A stretch of DNA of 64,000 bases from Eublepharis macularius (GCF_028583425.1 NC_072806.1:38300001-38364000); one strand, 5' to 3'; counted from the stretch's first letter, positions 20,490 through 33,049 are shown. The notes: generated by a model not told the origin, from the sequence alone. Made by a program: numbers and translations.

Positions 20490-21080
20490 AACGATAGATA
20501 GGACAGAAGTGTAATCTGCACTGCCACCGATCATTCTTACAGAATGTCTGTGATTGTTCACTGTTGCAGAATTACCCTGTTATTAGAAAATAAGTTTGGG
20601 GACATGGAGGGAACCATAGGAAGGGGTGGGAAACACCTGGAAGTCCCACCCCTTTTGCCCTTCTCAGCTCTCAGGGGCTTCCTATCAGGCGGATCTTTTC
20701 TATTGCCCATCAGCTCTCTGTAGCTAACTCTCAGCTGTAGTTGACAGCACGTGCCTTCTGGTCAATTTACAAAGCTAATCGAGCCCCCCCCCCCATAGCC
20801 TTCTCTGCTGAGGGACCAGTTTGCTGTCCATTGTGCATAAGCTGGTCTATTACTCATTACAGGAAACATTTATTAGGCTTTATTATTAGGCCACCTATAT
20901 GTTTTTATATTAATATCTCTGTTTACACAAGGATAAGTCTTTGCATTAGGGTTCAAGGCTAAATGCTGGAAATATAATTTAAAAATCTTTACACATCCAG
21001 GACACACAAAGAGATGAAGAGCCCACACCATTATAATTAAAACAATGTATATTCTCTTCCTTCATTTGTTTTTAATTTGT
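20490..21080. other. No recognisable feature
   Basis: Unassigned sequence. On the minus strand two AATAAA motifs (plus TTTATT at about 20868 and 20879) are close together and could serve as distal polyadenylation signals for NF1, but nothing confirms transcription this far. Confidence 0.3.
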
Positions 21081-21099
21081 GAACTGGACATGTTGCTTG

Positions 21100-24000
21100 T
21101 TCTGTATACAAGTTCCGACTATATATTGTTGCACTTTAATAAATTATTTTTTTAAAAAACATAATGCTTCCTGGGTGCTCAGAGCAATAAGGAACCCGGA
21201 CAATTCAAGCCACATGTTGAATTTACATTTGTTTTTTAATTCAAAAAAAGGGAATTACATACATGAGGAAAAGTAGGGGGTAAACAACAATTATTTGAAA
21301 CCATGATTTCTACAGATTTTTATATATATATAGATATATATATATATATGCCTCCAATAACCAACCATGAATGTGCAACTTGGCAGAATTCCCAGCCAGG
21401 GCTTGCACTAGTGCTTATAATATTAACAGGACTGTTAGACAGAGAAAGAAAGAAAAAAAAGCCCAAAGTTGAGGCTCTGACTGAAAGGGAGAAAGATTGT
21501 AATATACACTGTTTAAGTTTATGAAACACAGCCTTGCTCCTTTAAATGGCGGAACGCAACAGCAGGAAAAGAAGTAAGTAGTACGTTAACGATTTACTAA
21601 ACACTAAAGAGAATCAAATTTCATTATGTTATACATGTACAGCAACTAATTGCTTTACAAAAAAAAGCAAAATACAATATATCGTCACATATATTTACAG
21701 TGTAGTAAATATACTTTTTTCTGTCAAATTTTACACAAAACTATTTACAGGGTAAGTATACTGCGTTAAAAAAAATAATGTGTGGCCGATGCTCAAACTG
21801 ACACTTGTAGGTTAGGTGTCTAAGACATACTTTAATACATCTGGAAAAAGTTTTTTTTAAGAGACAGCAGGGGGGAAGCAGAGGGGAAAAGAAGCCCTAA
21901 AACCCCACAAACCTCTCCGGGGAAAGGGCAGCTGAAGGTTTCTTAAATGCTCAGCTTCCAGCGCATCAACAGAGAACGCTTTCCTAGGAAGACTTACTCC
22001 CTTCTAAGTCTATAGAAGTCCGGGGGCTTATAAAGGTGTAACTCTGTTTAGGATTGTACTAGTCATGTTTCTTGGCTACAGGAAAGAAATGCTTGCACAT
22101 CCAAAGTGGAATCCATTTGTGGAGTCAATAGAATTTTTTTAATGACAGGTAAAATATATCAAGGTTAACTTTGAATCAAAGACACCGAAATAAAAAAAAG
22201 GTAAAATCTTTACAACATTTCACAGTGCACGTGGAGACTGATGCTTGGAAAGAAATAAATTTCTTGGCTTACATGATATTTTGATCCCTTGGAATTTTAA
22301 GTTTTGGACGGAGGGCACGTTTCTAGTCAAAGCTTGCCTACAGCCAGAAAAGGGTCTCTGCTTGAGGGCTGCTAGTGCAGGCTGCCTCTCGAGCCAGAGG
22401 TCTGCTCCCACAGGCTAGATGTGTAGCTGCAAGGAGGATCCGTTCAACAATCTGCTTGCAAAGGACGCGGGGATAGTGGCCCACTGCAAGCAGTTTGGCA
22501 AGTCCCAAATTTCCTTAGGAGTGGGCAAGGATGCGCCGCCCTCCCCTCCCCCTGGATCTGAGACCCAGGAGTGCCCTGTGGAAGCATTCCTGGGCCCGAG
22601 TCATGGATGGAGACTGGGTCTTCTTAAAGCAACGGTACTGAATCAACCACTCATCTAAGTAATGGAAGGCAGATTCAAAAAGGGCAGTTGAGGAGGGGAG
22701 GGAAATCAGCTGTGATGCTGAAGGAGGCTCAACCCCTCCCCCCAGTAGAGGAAAGCGACATTTAAGGCACTGAGCAAATCATCAGCTAAACGGATTAGCC
22801 TCTGGGAAAAGGCCATGGACGCTTCTCGATTGCTATGCATGCTGTCTTCATTTGGAACATGCAGTTTGGGATTTCAGCTCTTCTATCTAGTTTGACAGTT
22901 CTGCCCAGAAACAATAAAAACCGTTGAGAGAAAATTAGGAACAAAATCTCTGTGCCCCCACCCGCCCCCGGATAAACCTAGTGAAATCATTTTTGCTGCC
23001 CCATAAAGTATCAGTTTTGGTGGTGCTCCCAGTTGTAACAATTTCCAGTAAAATTTAGCTTTGATTTGTACCAGAAATATGCAGTTTGCACGACTGAAAA
23101 AACTTATGAGGCCCACTGAGTACAAATGGCCACGTGGCCAATGCCGTGGACCTACTTTCAGTGTTTGGCTTAATTCTCTACTCTGCCCAGGTAAACTTTT
23201 GACAGGCCTTTAGCCCCAAACAACTGAAAATACGAACAAAACCCTAACTAACAAGACGGCTCCAAGAAAGCAGCCCTAAGTGGGTCTGCTCAGAACCCTC
23301 CTCGGGTTTACTCAGCGGAACTTACTCCCAGGAAAGCGTTCTTGGGACTCCACAAAAAGTCTCGCATGGCAACTACACTGTACCCTCCTAGTTCTCCTGT
23401 ATGCCGGCAATGTCTGGAAGAGAGAGAGAGAGAGATGGGCAACGATGGCAGCAAAAAATGAGAAAAAAAAAGTGTTAATAAAAGTGAGACCCAAAAACAA
23501 CTCGACGGAGCCAGCAGGAGTCTCCGCTCTCCACGTCCGTCCGGTCGCTGAGGGAAAGGCCTTCTATTAGCACAGTGGCCCATTTGCCATAATAAAGTTG
23601 GGAAGGTCAGACCAGGGGGGCGGGGGGAGGAACCATCCTTCTCATGGGAAGAGAGAGGACTTTCCCCAGCCCAGAAGTACTTTGGATTCACTTCCCCAAG
23701 CTCTCCAGAGGATTTCACCAAGCCCTTGATATCAACAACTAGCCCAGAGGACACACTGAGTGCACCCAAATATGGGTTGCTTCTCCTTCTGTTGCTCCGT
23801 GCCTCTTTGTGTGGAAACGGGCACGGTCTGGCTGTTCTGTGAATGTCCACAGAATAGTAAGAACATGTTGCAGCCAGGCTTGAAACTTTAGCATTTATTG
23901 GGGACAAGAGGCTACCCGTTTGCTTATTGTCCCCAGGGCAGAGTATAGGCTGGCCTCCTCTGACCTTTGACTAAGCCATTCATGCCCCAGGCAAGTCCCT

Positions 24001-26411
24001 TCTGGCAGGAGCTTCTGGCTCTCTGTTGGGGTCGGCCTCTGTTGGCATAGAGGACAAAGGGTAAAGGTGGCACCTATACGGGGCTCTTTTCCACATGCAT
24101 AAAGCGCTGCCCCAGTTCATCCAGTCTGCAAGTACCTGGAGCTGAACACTTGCTGGTCCCCGTTTGGGTTCAGCAGAATTCTTCAAGAGTACAATTTCCA
24201 CTCATTTTGGAAGTACCTCTCCAATTTTTGGTTTAGTGCACATCACAGTGAGAGGAAACCACAGGGCAGGGGGGCCCTGGACGACCGAGGGCCCCCCATT
24301 GATCACCAGGCTGAAAAACGGGCTTTCAACTTCTTTCCCCTAAATCTTTCCCGTCTCCCAACTGATTAATTTTGGTGGCAATTTCTATATGATAAAAGGG
24401 TTTATTCCCCTCAGCTGCCTGTCTCAAAGAAATTGTCCCTCTTTAAAATTTCCTTCTTGGTTTGGCAAACCAAGCATTCGGATTTCCTCACCCCAGGAAT
24501 TATAATAGCAATTCTTGGTCTCAAAACAACGAAGGCAATTGTTTTAGATACATAAAACGAGTTGTGTGTTAACTGGATACTAGTGGCATTATGATTCTTT
24601 TACTTGTATTGTCATCTAAGTGGAGTTTAATTTGCTGAATCATTAACATTTTCCCCCTTTAAAGCCACAAAATCATTGACTGTTGTGTGGGGTTAAGATT
24701 TTTTAGAAGTAAATATATTTTGGCTTTAGCAGTAGATGCCTATTTAAAAATCAGAGCTCCTACTCCCTTTTCAAAACTAGACAAAATGTACATTTTTGAC
24801 TGTCAAATGCAGCCCATCTGCAGAATCAGCTTTGCTTGTGTTGACTCAACATAATGATGCATTGCCTGTTGCAAACGTAATCCTTCAATTTCCGCAGACC
24901 GTTCGCAGTGACAGAAAGCAGAGTCAATTTGCTGATCCTAAATCCCAGATCTATGTCCCTGGGTAGGGATACTTACTTGAAAGCTTCCCAACCAAACACA
25001 GCAGGGGACGTTTATGTGAAAACGTTTGTGCTGATCTTAGAAAAAGCAGCTCAAACATGCTGTTGGTTTTGACAAAAATCGTCAGTTGCTAAAATAACCC
25101 ATACACCAGCATGAAGTAATGGCCAGAAGGTCAGACTAGGATTGGGAGAGCCAGGTTGGAATCTCCCCTCTGCCAAAAGGGACAGGCCAGCCCCTCTCTC
25201 CCAGGCTAACCTACCTCAAATGGAAGAGGGGGGAATCTTGTATGACACCCTGAACAACCTGGAAGAAAGGCAGGAGAAAAATGCACCAGATAAATAATAA
25301 ATATTGTTTGTATATATGTGGGCAGAAGAGGCATTATCAAATTAAAGTTTGGCAAACCCTGACAGTGAATGTATATAACTGATGTGCTGGGTGCTTCATT
25401 GTGCAAAACTGGCATATAACTCACATAATTTCAATGCAGGGAAAATTAATTATGTAGTGTGTACGTGACATAACCTTCTTGGGAACAACCAGTGACACAG
25501 CAAAGGTCTGGGGCCTCTGCAGGTTGAAAGGGGGCTGAAGCCCCCCGTTTTTGCAGAGAACACATTTTTGCACAGTGCTTCAGCAGTGGCAACTGGGTGG
25601 GAAAGACAATAGGGAAGTGCCTACCAGGCTGGGGAGCATGTATGAAAGGAAGAGGCTGATTTCTAGGTGGCCACACCTGCCGATCTGTACAATTGTCAAA
25701 TGAAGCCAGTCAAAGGTCAGCCAGAAAATACTGTCAGCTTTTGTCCAGTCTGCTCCATAGACACAGAGGAGGCTGTTTCCTAGGGAATCAAGAGACCGGC
25801 TTTTCACCCCACATCCTTCATAATGTCTGGCTAGAGAGTGCGCGCGAGAGAGACTTTCATACGCTGCAGTATCTTGCCCTCTGGTTAAACATGTTGTCCT
25901 GCTGCTGGGATCACAGGCCTTCTTCGGTACAGTAAAAAAAACAACAGTCCACTGCTAAAGAGATTAGAATACAAAAACAATATGTCCACTGGTCAACAAA
26001 AACCAGGAACAGGCAAACTGGATTAACAAGTAACACTTTTTCTTTAAAGTAGATTAAAAAATGGAAAAAAGGTGTAAGAGAGCGACAATTCTGTATTTGA
26101 TGCGACTACCATGATTCCCTGTTTCCTTTGGGGTCTGTTTCAGCAGTTCAGAGATTACCAGCAAGGGAAAAAAAGGAACTCAGAACAGAACAGGGCAGCT
26201 GCAGTAAAGCAGAAATGAAAAAAAATCAGACAAAAGTTTCAAAAACGGCTTATCTGGCACCAGGGCTGACAGGATAGGTGAGGCGTTGAAGATCAAGTGC
26301 GCTGTAACCACTTGCACGGGGTGGGAAGAGGGGGCACTAGTAAGAAGCCCACATTATGTACGTCAGTTCTTTGATATTTTAGAAAAACAAAACAATTTAA
26401 AAAAGAAAGCT
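21100..26411 (-). other. NF1: Probable NF1 3' UTR and downstream flank
   Basis: Non-coding sequence downstream (leftwards) of the NF1 stop codon at 26412-26414. Mammalian NF1 has a 3' UTR of roughly 3.5 kb, which would end near 22.7-22.9 kb here; the AT-rich single-copy-looking block 21560-22210 may extend it. Candidate minus-strand signals are AATAAA (plus TTTATT near 24402 and 23886) and ATTAAA (near 22136). The true end cannot be chosen from sequence alone. A (TA)n microsatellite lies at 21318-21350 and a SINE at 25125-25300. No long repeat-derived frames are present, unlike the flanks. Confidence 0.5.
25125..25300 (+). mobile_element. tRNA-derived SINE, degenerate
   Basis: AAGGTCAGACTAGGATTGGG, AGAGCCAGGTTGGAATCTCC, CTCTCCCAGGCTAACCTACC and GGGGGGAATCTTGTATGAC then a GATAAATAATAAA end follow the same order as the SINE bodies at 5010-5135 and 29775-29945. 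It sits inside the presumed NF1 3' UTR region, opposite in strand. Confidence 0.65.
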
Positions 26412-26554
26412 TCAAACAATCTTCTTAATGCTGTGACGTTTGAAGCTGCCCGTGCTCCTTTGTTTCTGGACTTGGCTTGCTGAGCCGTGGCGAGTCCTTC
26501 CACTGTTGGAGTGCGCTGTGGTTGGGGACAGCTCCACATTTTCCTTATCAATTC
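26412..26554 (-). CDS. NF1: NF1 terminal coding exon
   Basis: Encodes the last residues of neurofibromin, the RAS GTPase-activating protein and tumour suppressor. After an acceptor (TTTTTAAG) the exon opens in phase 1 and reads (G)IDKENVELSPTTAHSNSG, then RTRHGSASQVQKQRS and TGSFKRHSIKKIV, then TGA at 26414-26412. It differs from the mammalian tail at only a few positions. The serine in GSFKR corresponds to human Ser2808, a reported PKC phosphorylation site, beside a basic cluster. The exon is 143 nt of coding sequence and continues into the 3' UTR. The phase fits both the exon at 53001-53217 and the cassette at 44150-44197. Confidence 0.95.
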
Positions 26555-26695
26555 CTTAAAAACAAAAGGGGGGGGAGGAGAGAGAAGTTATTTTTTTCTT
26601 CAACAATAAAGCATAAAAAGCAGCAACTTTTTAAAAAAGTAACAGGAAGTAACATCTTTGCCTGCTGAGAACCGGAAAGTTCCTCAGAAACGGGG

Positions 26696-26716
26696 GAGAG
26701 AGAGAGAGAGAGAGCG
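26696..26716. repeat. (GA)n microsatellite
   Basis: A run of about ten GA dinucleotides (GAGAGAGAGAGAGAGAGAG) just inside the last NF1 intron, near the acceptor side. Confidence 0.9.
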
Positions 26717-26967
26717 GAGGCAGATTCTCTTGTGCCGGGATTGTGTAAGAGGGGAAGGGGGAGCGCTGCAGGTGAGGCAAGACGCAAAGCCAGACCGCAA
26801 AGACTTCCAGCGTGCACCGACCACCAGTTGCCAGCAGAGGGTGCCTGTTATCCCATATGCCACCAACTGCTTGCGCCACCAGCCCGCCTTCTATTGAAGC
26901 AGCGCCTCCAATGCCTAGATATTCTGTATTAACTTGGAACCCGATTGCACGAGTTTACAAATTTCCT

Positions 26968-27615
26968 TTAGGTACAAGTCAGTCGGCAGCTAAAGGGTTG
27001 ACTCCGTATTTCAAGCCGCTTCTCACTACTGCAGTCCTGTGCACGTTCCCCCTCCCCGCTACAGTTTCCCGTCTTCTCTGAGCTACTCTCTCTCTTCCAG
27101 GCTTCTTTGACATCTCCTTCCCTCTGCCTGCCCTGCCTTTGCCAAAGACTCCTTTCAGCTTGCTCCCTACCCTGCTTCTTCTGTGACATCACGGCATCTT
27201 GGCCAATCAGAGCCAGGAGTGGCACTATTACCACCAAGTGCCCTCCATCGATTTTAACAAATTTGCCCGGCCCACCAGGACTTTCTGATCCTATCGGCTT
27301 GAACTGTCTGAAGCGTCCCTTTTCTTCTGGGGAGGGAGGGGAACACATCTTTATTACTGGAGACTCGTGGCTTTTCCACTCGCTCAGCTTACTCCTGATT
27401 TTCTTAGCAGTCAACCCAGAAGGATTGGAATCAATTTGGGCACGGTTCTTTTGCATGTCTGCCCCCCCCTCTGCATTTTTAGAGTTTTGGAGTCGGTTGA
27501 TTTTCTTTGGCACATGCCTTAAATAATCAGGATTTCCAAGCGAGGGTGCTGTTGTCATTGACGATGTCACTAGTAGCATCAGAGCACGACCCCCTTTTAA
27601 ATATTTTTTGTGCAA
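26968..27615 (-). other. Unidentified 215-codon open frame in the last NF1 intron
   Basis: A minus-strand frame from ATG at 27615 to a stop at 26968, in the same orientation as NF1. The middle is lysine/arginine-rich with DYLRHVPKKINRLQNSKN, LTAKKIRSKLSEWKSHES and PPSPEEKGRFRQFKPIG. The C-terminal third is charged and low-complexity. I recognise no domain, and no repeat family could be matched. It could be a chance frame, a remnant of a transposon protein or a lineage-specific sequence. It is not required by NF1 splicing. Confidence 0.3.
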
Positions 27616-27989
27616 TCTTATAACAACACGCAGGCTTAATTTTTAAAAATCCAAAGGAGAATCTTATTCCCTTCTGCCACCTCTAGCGCCCCCTCCTTCT
27701 GAAATGAAGCGAAGCTTTGTGGACCCTCTGACAGCTCCGAGCCAAACTTCTTGCCCAGCTCTGAAAGGGGGTGGGAGGGAAAGACTGGCGGCGCGAGGGC
27801 TGCCAGAGCCGGAAGCTGTGCAGCCCAGCTGTTTGTGGATTCGCTGGCTTGCGTCCCACTGACCAAGCCCAGTTCTCTGCAGCCGCCATGCAGTGCAGCA
27901 GGGGCAGCCGTGGCAAATGCTCTGTGGAGTGTGTTTGTGTGCACATGTGGAATGGCAAGTTGTTCAGTGAGCACTCTTTCCTCCCCACA

Positions 27990-28143
27990 TCATAACAAAA
28001 ACAACATTCGGTTTATATACTGCCCTTCAGGACAACTTAACACCCAATCAAAGCGGTTTCCAAAGTATGTTGTTATTATCCCCACAACAAACACCCTGTG
28101 AGGTGGGTGGGGCTGAGAGAGCTCTGAGAGAGCTGCCACTGCC
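27990..28143 (-). mobile_element. CORE-type SINE, 3' part
   Basis: AACAACATTCGGTTTATATA then CTGCCCTTCAGGACAACTTA, GTATGTTGTTATTATCCCC and GAGGTGGGTGGGGCTGAG match, in reverse, the family at 633-892. The tRNA head is missing, replaced by a C-rich run at 28147. Confidence 0.8.
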
Positions 28144-28149
28144 ACCCCC

Positions 28150-29571
28150 TCCCCCCCAGCTTCCCATAAGAGCTTAATATGCCTCCCCCCCAAAAACCCC
28201 CACTCTGTATAAAATAAAAAGGCAAACAATGAATCTCTTTTGCTCTCAGTACAAACCGCAGTCAAAGCAGGCAGCTGGCAACAGTAAATAGGGGGGAAAG
28301 GAGAAAGAGAGTATGTGAAGAGATAAAGAAATTTAAAAAAAAGAAAAGAAAAAAGGGAAGTGTAAAGGGAGAAAAGCAAACCATAGAAGCTGCAAACCAG
28401 GTGGAAATTTCATTTTGGGAGGGGGGCAGAGAAGAGAAAAACTGCTAAGCAAAGGAAGCAGCAGCCCAAACGAACCCCAGGGTGGAACCTCCCAGCCATG
28501 CCGCTCAGGAGCTCTGAGAAGCAAGGAGGGATGCTCACGCACGAGAACCCCATGGCCGCAATTCTCTGATCCCTGGTAGATAAATGCTCATGCGCAAGAA
28601 TTGCCACAATGGTGATTTGCTGACCGCTGGAAATAAATACAGACGTATGAGAATCATCGCAGTGACAATTCTGATTGACAGCTGTTTGTTTTCCATGCAA
28701 AACCGAAAGTGACAGGAAGAAGGCAGGGAGAAGATCAGAAGTTGTGATAAGGAAAAGATTACATGTGAGGAAAAAGGCAACTCAGAACCAGCTTCCAAAA
28801 AAATATCGGGGTAAAAGCAGGGGGAAAACCAGGAAACGCGACCCCCCCCCCCAACCAAAAACTGAGGGCACAAAAATGCATGTGGAAATCAAGGGAAACA
28901 TGGAAGCAGTATGGGTCCAGAATCAACAGAAAAGCCATAGATGGAAAATCCCAAAGGAATGGCATGGAATGGACTTTCCCTATAGCTCAATGAAAACTCT
29001 TCCTTGGGGAGGTTTAGTGGGTGGCTCATACTTCAAACTCAAGGGTCAAATGGTTGCCGTATTTGAGTCATGAACAAATCTCCTCAGTTGAGTGTGTAGC
29101 AATCTGTTCCCTTGCAATGTGTAGATGGGCTCACTTGCTTGAGCTACCTATACTATTTCACTAAGCTAGTCTTTGACTTACGATAGCCAGCATGTCCACT
29201 CCTGTTCTTTGCTTGTGATAAGCAACCACCTGGATTTTGGCCAAAGCGGGAGCGATTTAATGCACAGACAATTCAGAGATCTCTAATGTGTCGTTTCTTG
29301 CTTCCTGAGGACAAAATCCTAAAGGGCTTGTATGAAACAGGGAGCTTTAGGGTTGCTTCTGAACAGAGACTGAACAGCGAAGCACTGAGCACGTCCTAGC
29401 TGTGCCCCTCAATTTAGGCCAAGACGCAGACTCTCCTATGCTGCTGGGCTTACAAGCATCTTCCTGTGGCCGTGCAAGCATAGTCAACTGCCCCCTTTAC
29501 TGTCAACTGAAACCCAACAGCATCTCCTCCCCAAAGTAAAGAGATGACCCGGGCTTGCCTGTACCTCATTC
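28150..29571. other. Intronic stretch without recognisable feature
   Basis: Purine-rich around 28290-28440; several C and G homopolymers. Open frames up to 132 codons on both strands lack motifs. No repeat family was assigned. Confidence 0.4.
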
Positions 29572-29680
29572 ATAGAGTCACAGGTTTGGAAGGGTCCTCT
29601 AGGGTCCTCTAGTCTAACCCTCTGCACAATGCAGGACATTCATAAATACCTCCCCCCATCTGCATGGTGTGTCCATCCGG
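29572..29680 (-). mobile_element. CR1 3' terminal fragment
   Basis: CATAGAGTCACAGGTTTGG, AAGGGTCCTCTAGGGTCCTC and TAGTCTAACCCTCTGCACAATGCAGGA are the reverse complement of a CR1 3' end. The decamer GGGTCCTCTA is duplicated in tandem. Confidence 0.7.
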
Positions 29681-29774
29681 AAGCAGCTGCCCTCCTGTGG
29701 GGGACAACGCTTGCCTTGGAACCTCCCAACTCCACGCACTGGACCTACCCCCAAGGCAGGCATTTTGTGGTGGG

Positions 29775-29945
29775 GTCTACTACCAGGACAGAAGTTAGAG
29801 TGTCCGGCTAGGATCTGGACAACCCAGGTCTGAATCCCGCTCTGCCATGGATGCTGGCTGGTTGACCCTGGGCCCATCACCCTTTCTCGGCTTAATCTAG
29901 TGCACAGGGTGGTGGCTTTTGAGGATAAAATGCAGAACAATATGA
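29775..29945 (+). mobile_element. tRNA-derived SINE, degenerate
   Basis: AGAGTGTCCGGCTAGGATCT, CAACCCAGGTCTGAATCCCG and GCTCTGCCATG, then GGTTGACCCTGGGCCCATCA and GGATAAAATGCAGAAC. Same family as 5010-5135 and 25125-25300. Confidence 0.65.
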
Positions 29946-30576
29946 ATTGCTGTGTGTCCCAACCAGAGAGTGGCTCTCTTGTGCAAAAAGTAGTGCCCCG
30001 TGACACCCGCTCGCTCACATTCTTCTGCTGGAGATGCCAAGGGCTCAACCTTCAACACCCAGAGCAAGAGCTCTAGCATTCAGCCGTGGCGCCTCACCAC
30101 CTGATCGCTTCTACACCAGCCCTGCGCCACTCGTGACCCACCAGGCAAATGCCGCTTGCTAGTCTCATTGCATTGCAGCCGGCCAAGTGACTCAGGAATG
30201 CCCAGCTGCTGCCATACCTGGCATGAAAAACAGGGGGCTTGTTCCAGGATGGCTGGTTGGTGGGAGGGGAGATATCCTCATGTAAAGCAGTTTTCCAGAG
30301 ACAACTCCAGAGGTCACAACAACATCCTCTTCCCTAAAAGCTCCAAGATGTTTTTGCGTCTCTGAAAAATGGTCAAGTCCTTATTGTGGAGTGATGGGAA
30401 GGAGTCCAGCAGACGTCTCAGGCACGTGAGAACCACTCGGCTGCTCCGGCTTAGCAGGAGAGCCGCCGGCTTCCCCATCACTAGCCAGAGGCCTCCAAGA
30501 AGCCCACAAGCAGGGCTGTCTGTGCCTTGAGAGCTGCTATTCCAAGGATGTGGAGACTCCACTGAGCGACGAGGGC

Positions 30577-30800
30577 TAATAGCCCTGCCCGGGAGAGCCC
30601 AGGGGAGCCTGGTCTCGTCAGATCTCAGAAGCTAAGCAGGGTCGGCCTTGGTTAGTAACTGAATGGGAGACCTCCAAGTAAGATGAGGGTTGCAGAGGCA
30701 GGCAATGGCAACCCACCTCTGTTAGTCTCTTGCTGTGAAAACCTCACCAGGGGTTGCCATAAGTCCGCTATGACTTGAGGGCACTCTCTACCACCACTAG
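30577..30800 (+). mobile_element. 5S rRNA-derived SINE, nearly full length
   Basis: GCCTGGTCTCGTCAGATCTC, AGAAGCTAAGCAGGGTCGGC and CTTGGTTAGTAACTGAATGG reproduce the 5S rRNA internal control region. The body continues through GCAGAGGCAGGCAATGGCAA to GCTATGACTTGAGGGCACTC. This is the cleanest plus-strand copy in the window. Confidence 0.88.
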
Positions 30801-31038
30801 GGATAACAGCCCATGTTCCTCTGCTGGGATTTTGTGTAATTTTGTTTAAAAGCCAGATAAGCTACATCCTGCAGTGGTGAATCCTGAAAGTGCATTAAGC
30901 ACTGCATTAACAAGTGCTTGGTTTTACCATTTCTGAACCTTTTACCCATCAGTTTCATGAGTTCTAGTAACATGAGAGAGGGAGGGAAATGTCTCCACTC
31001 TCTTCATGCCATAGATTTCTACCTTCCGCCGTTTGCAC

Positions 31039-31122
31039 TGCAATCCTATGCAGAGTTACACCAGTCTAAGCCCACTGAAGTCAATGGCCTTAGACTGGAG
31101 TAACTCTGCATAGGATTGCACT
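31039..31122. repeat. Short foldback (hairpin) repeat, second copy
   Basis: GCAATCCTATGCAGAGTTAC pairs with GTAACTCTGCATAGGATTGC, and CCAGTCTAAG with CTTAGACTGG inside. Same family as 6551-6636 and better preserved. Confidence 0.8.
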
Positions 31123-32355
31123 GTTGGTCTCTTTCTTATAAACTACAGAGCCGCAAACTCTTTAGCTTTTCAATGGCAAGAATGTTCTCATAATCACCAG
31201 AGATTTATGTAAGGGCATTTGGATAATGGCCATTTTATTCCCCATCCCCTTTTCTGAATAAATGCTGAGTTCGGCATCAGGGAGAGAGGAACAGGACGGA
31301 CGGGCTGCAAAGGAATGGCACAGAGCCACCATGCAGCATGGACCTCGGGGCAGCTGGGCACTGGCCTGAAGTCGACATCTGGGAGCCTCAGGGGGGAAAG
31401 GCTGGTGCAGCAAGGCCTTGCTATCGAAGGCAGGGTGTGTGTGTGTGTGCTGTATGCAAAAATGTTCCTTTCTACCAACCCTGTCAACCACACTGCTGTC
31501 AACCACGTACAAGTTTCCATGACCTGCACTTTGATAAACCAGAAAGGAAAGAGTGAGGGCCGACAACCATGTCTGAATGTGTTTTAAGAGGCTGATAAAC
31601 ACGCAAAGCTGCAGTATCGCTACCTTAGCGTCTGTTCACTCTGGCTGGCAGCAGCTCTCCAGGGTCTTAGGCCAAGGAAGGTCTTGCCATCATCAGACAC
31701 CCGGGCCCCTGAAGACTGGACCGGGGTAACCTTCTCTGTGCAAAGTATGCGTCCTCCCCTGAGTCACAGCACCTCCCCGGGGTGCTTTTCCAGCAAGGCC
31801 ACTCAGCTTGTGCCCCCGGAGGCTGGGCCACTTCTCATGTGCAGTGGAGCCCCAGGTGCTCCACAGTCCTTACTGGAAACATCCCTGGTGGACTGTCACC
31901 TGTGGTGAACAACTGGCATTCCGCTAGGCGGGTTGCAAGAGGCACAGGTTGGTCCTACAACTCTCTCTCCGCATTACAGCAATGACAGAGGCATGTAAAG
32001 TGGGGCTTTGGCCACTGGGAAAAAGCAACATGCACAATATTCATTTGCTCTATGTTTTCTTCAGGGTAAATCTGTACACGATTCACCGCATAATATTTAT
32101 CCAAAGTGCACAAGTATCTCTATCTCGTTCAATCTCACAGTAATGCTGTGAGTCAAGCCCTTAATGCGCCCATTTTAGATTCAGGGAACCGAGGCCTGTT
32201 CTATCCAAGCAACAGAGTGAGGTAGTAGAGTGATCTATGCCACGAGTTGGGTGAGTCCATTTTTGAACGATTCCCCTTCCTTTTTCATTCTATGAAAAAA
32301 GAAACCTAGCAAATCAGAAGAAGCCTTCTAATCCAGCCATGCCAGTTTTCTACTT

Positions 32356-33049
32356 GAAATGAAACCCTGCCCTCAAGTCATAGTTGACTTATGGCGACCC
32401 CTGGTGGAGTTTTCATGGCAAGAGACTAATGGAGGTGGTGTGCCATTGCCTGCCTCTGCAACCCTGGTCTTCGTTGGAGGTCTCCCGTCCAATTACTAGC
32501 CAAGTGTCATGTCTGTATTCAGTCATGCCATGACTGTCTGTATGTTGTAACCACAATGCTCATCATTAACCTGATGCATTCTCTCCTTAGTACAAGTGTT
32601 ACTTTTGAGACCCAGAATGGGCCTCTCCTGTTATCTTACAGAAATAGGCTCCTCTAAGCTAGCTCTGACCTTGGAGCGTCCAGATGGCAGCTCTCACTAC
32701 TTCGCCCAGATGCTGGGATTGTATGATTGTATAATGAATGTCTAGCCATAACTAAAATGGGGTTCTCACAGGACCCGTGTATGTTACGTGTCAAAACCTT
32801 AACAGTTATTTGAGCGCCGGGAAAATCAAGTATAACATAGAACTGCTTGCCTTGCCTTGCCACTTCTACCAAGATGGAGCGCAGACCTGAACTGTCAAAT
32901 CCTAAATAAAGCTTTTCTACTGGAACCATGTGTGTTCGCTGGAGAGGGGCTGAGGGATCTACCTGCCAGGAACTGACAGCAAGGTCAACCCGGCTTAGTT
33001 TCTGAGATGTGATAAGATCAGGCTCTCCTGGACTATCCACGTCAGGGCT
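32356..33049 (-). mobile_element. 5S rRNA-derived SINE interrupted by a solo LTR
   Basis: Two halves of one minus-strand 5S SINE: body 32369-32504 and 5S head 32984-33049. The SINE is flanked by a 12-bp target-site duplication AGTTTTCTACTT at 32344-32355 and 33050-33061. The halves rejoin (CTAGCCAAG / GTCAACCCGGCTTAG) when the LTR at 32505-32978 and one 5-bp repeat are removed. Confidence 0.88.
32505..32978 (+). mobile_element. Solo LTR of an LTR retroelement
   Basis: A 474-bp block beginning TGTCATGTCTG and ending GGAACTGACA, so the ends form a TGTCA...TGACA inverted repeat. It is flanked by a 5-bp duplication with one mismatch (CCAAG at 32500-32504, GCAAG at 32979-32983). AATAAA at 32905-32910, about 70 bp before the end, orients it on the plus strand, opposite to NF1. 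No internal viral genes remain. Confidence 0.82.

Noticed and set aside
26363..26551. A 62-codon minus frame over the last NF1 exon
   Set aside because: It is out of frame. The correct frame is fixed by the acceptor at 26555 and by the phase of the exon at 53001-53217.
30577..30800. A 5S rRNA gene
   Set aside because: Only the internal 5S portion is present, diverged and fused to a SINE body repeated elsewhere in the window.
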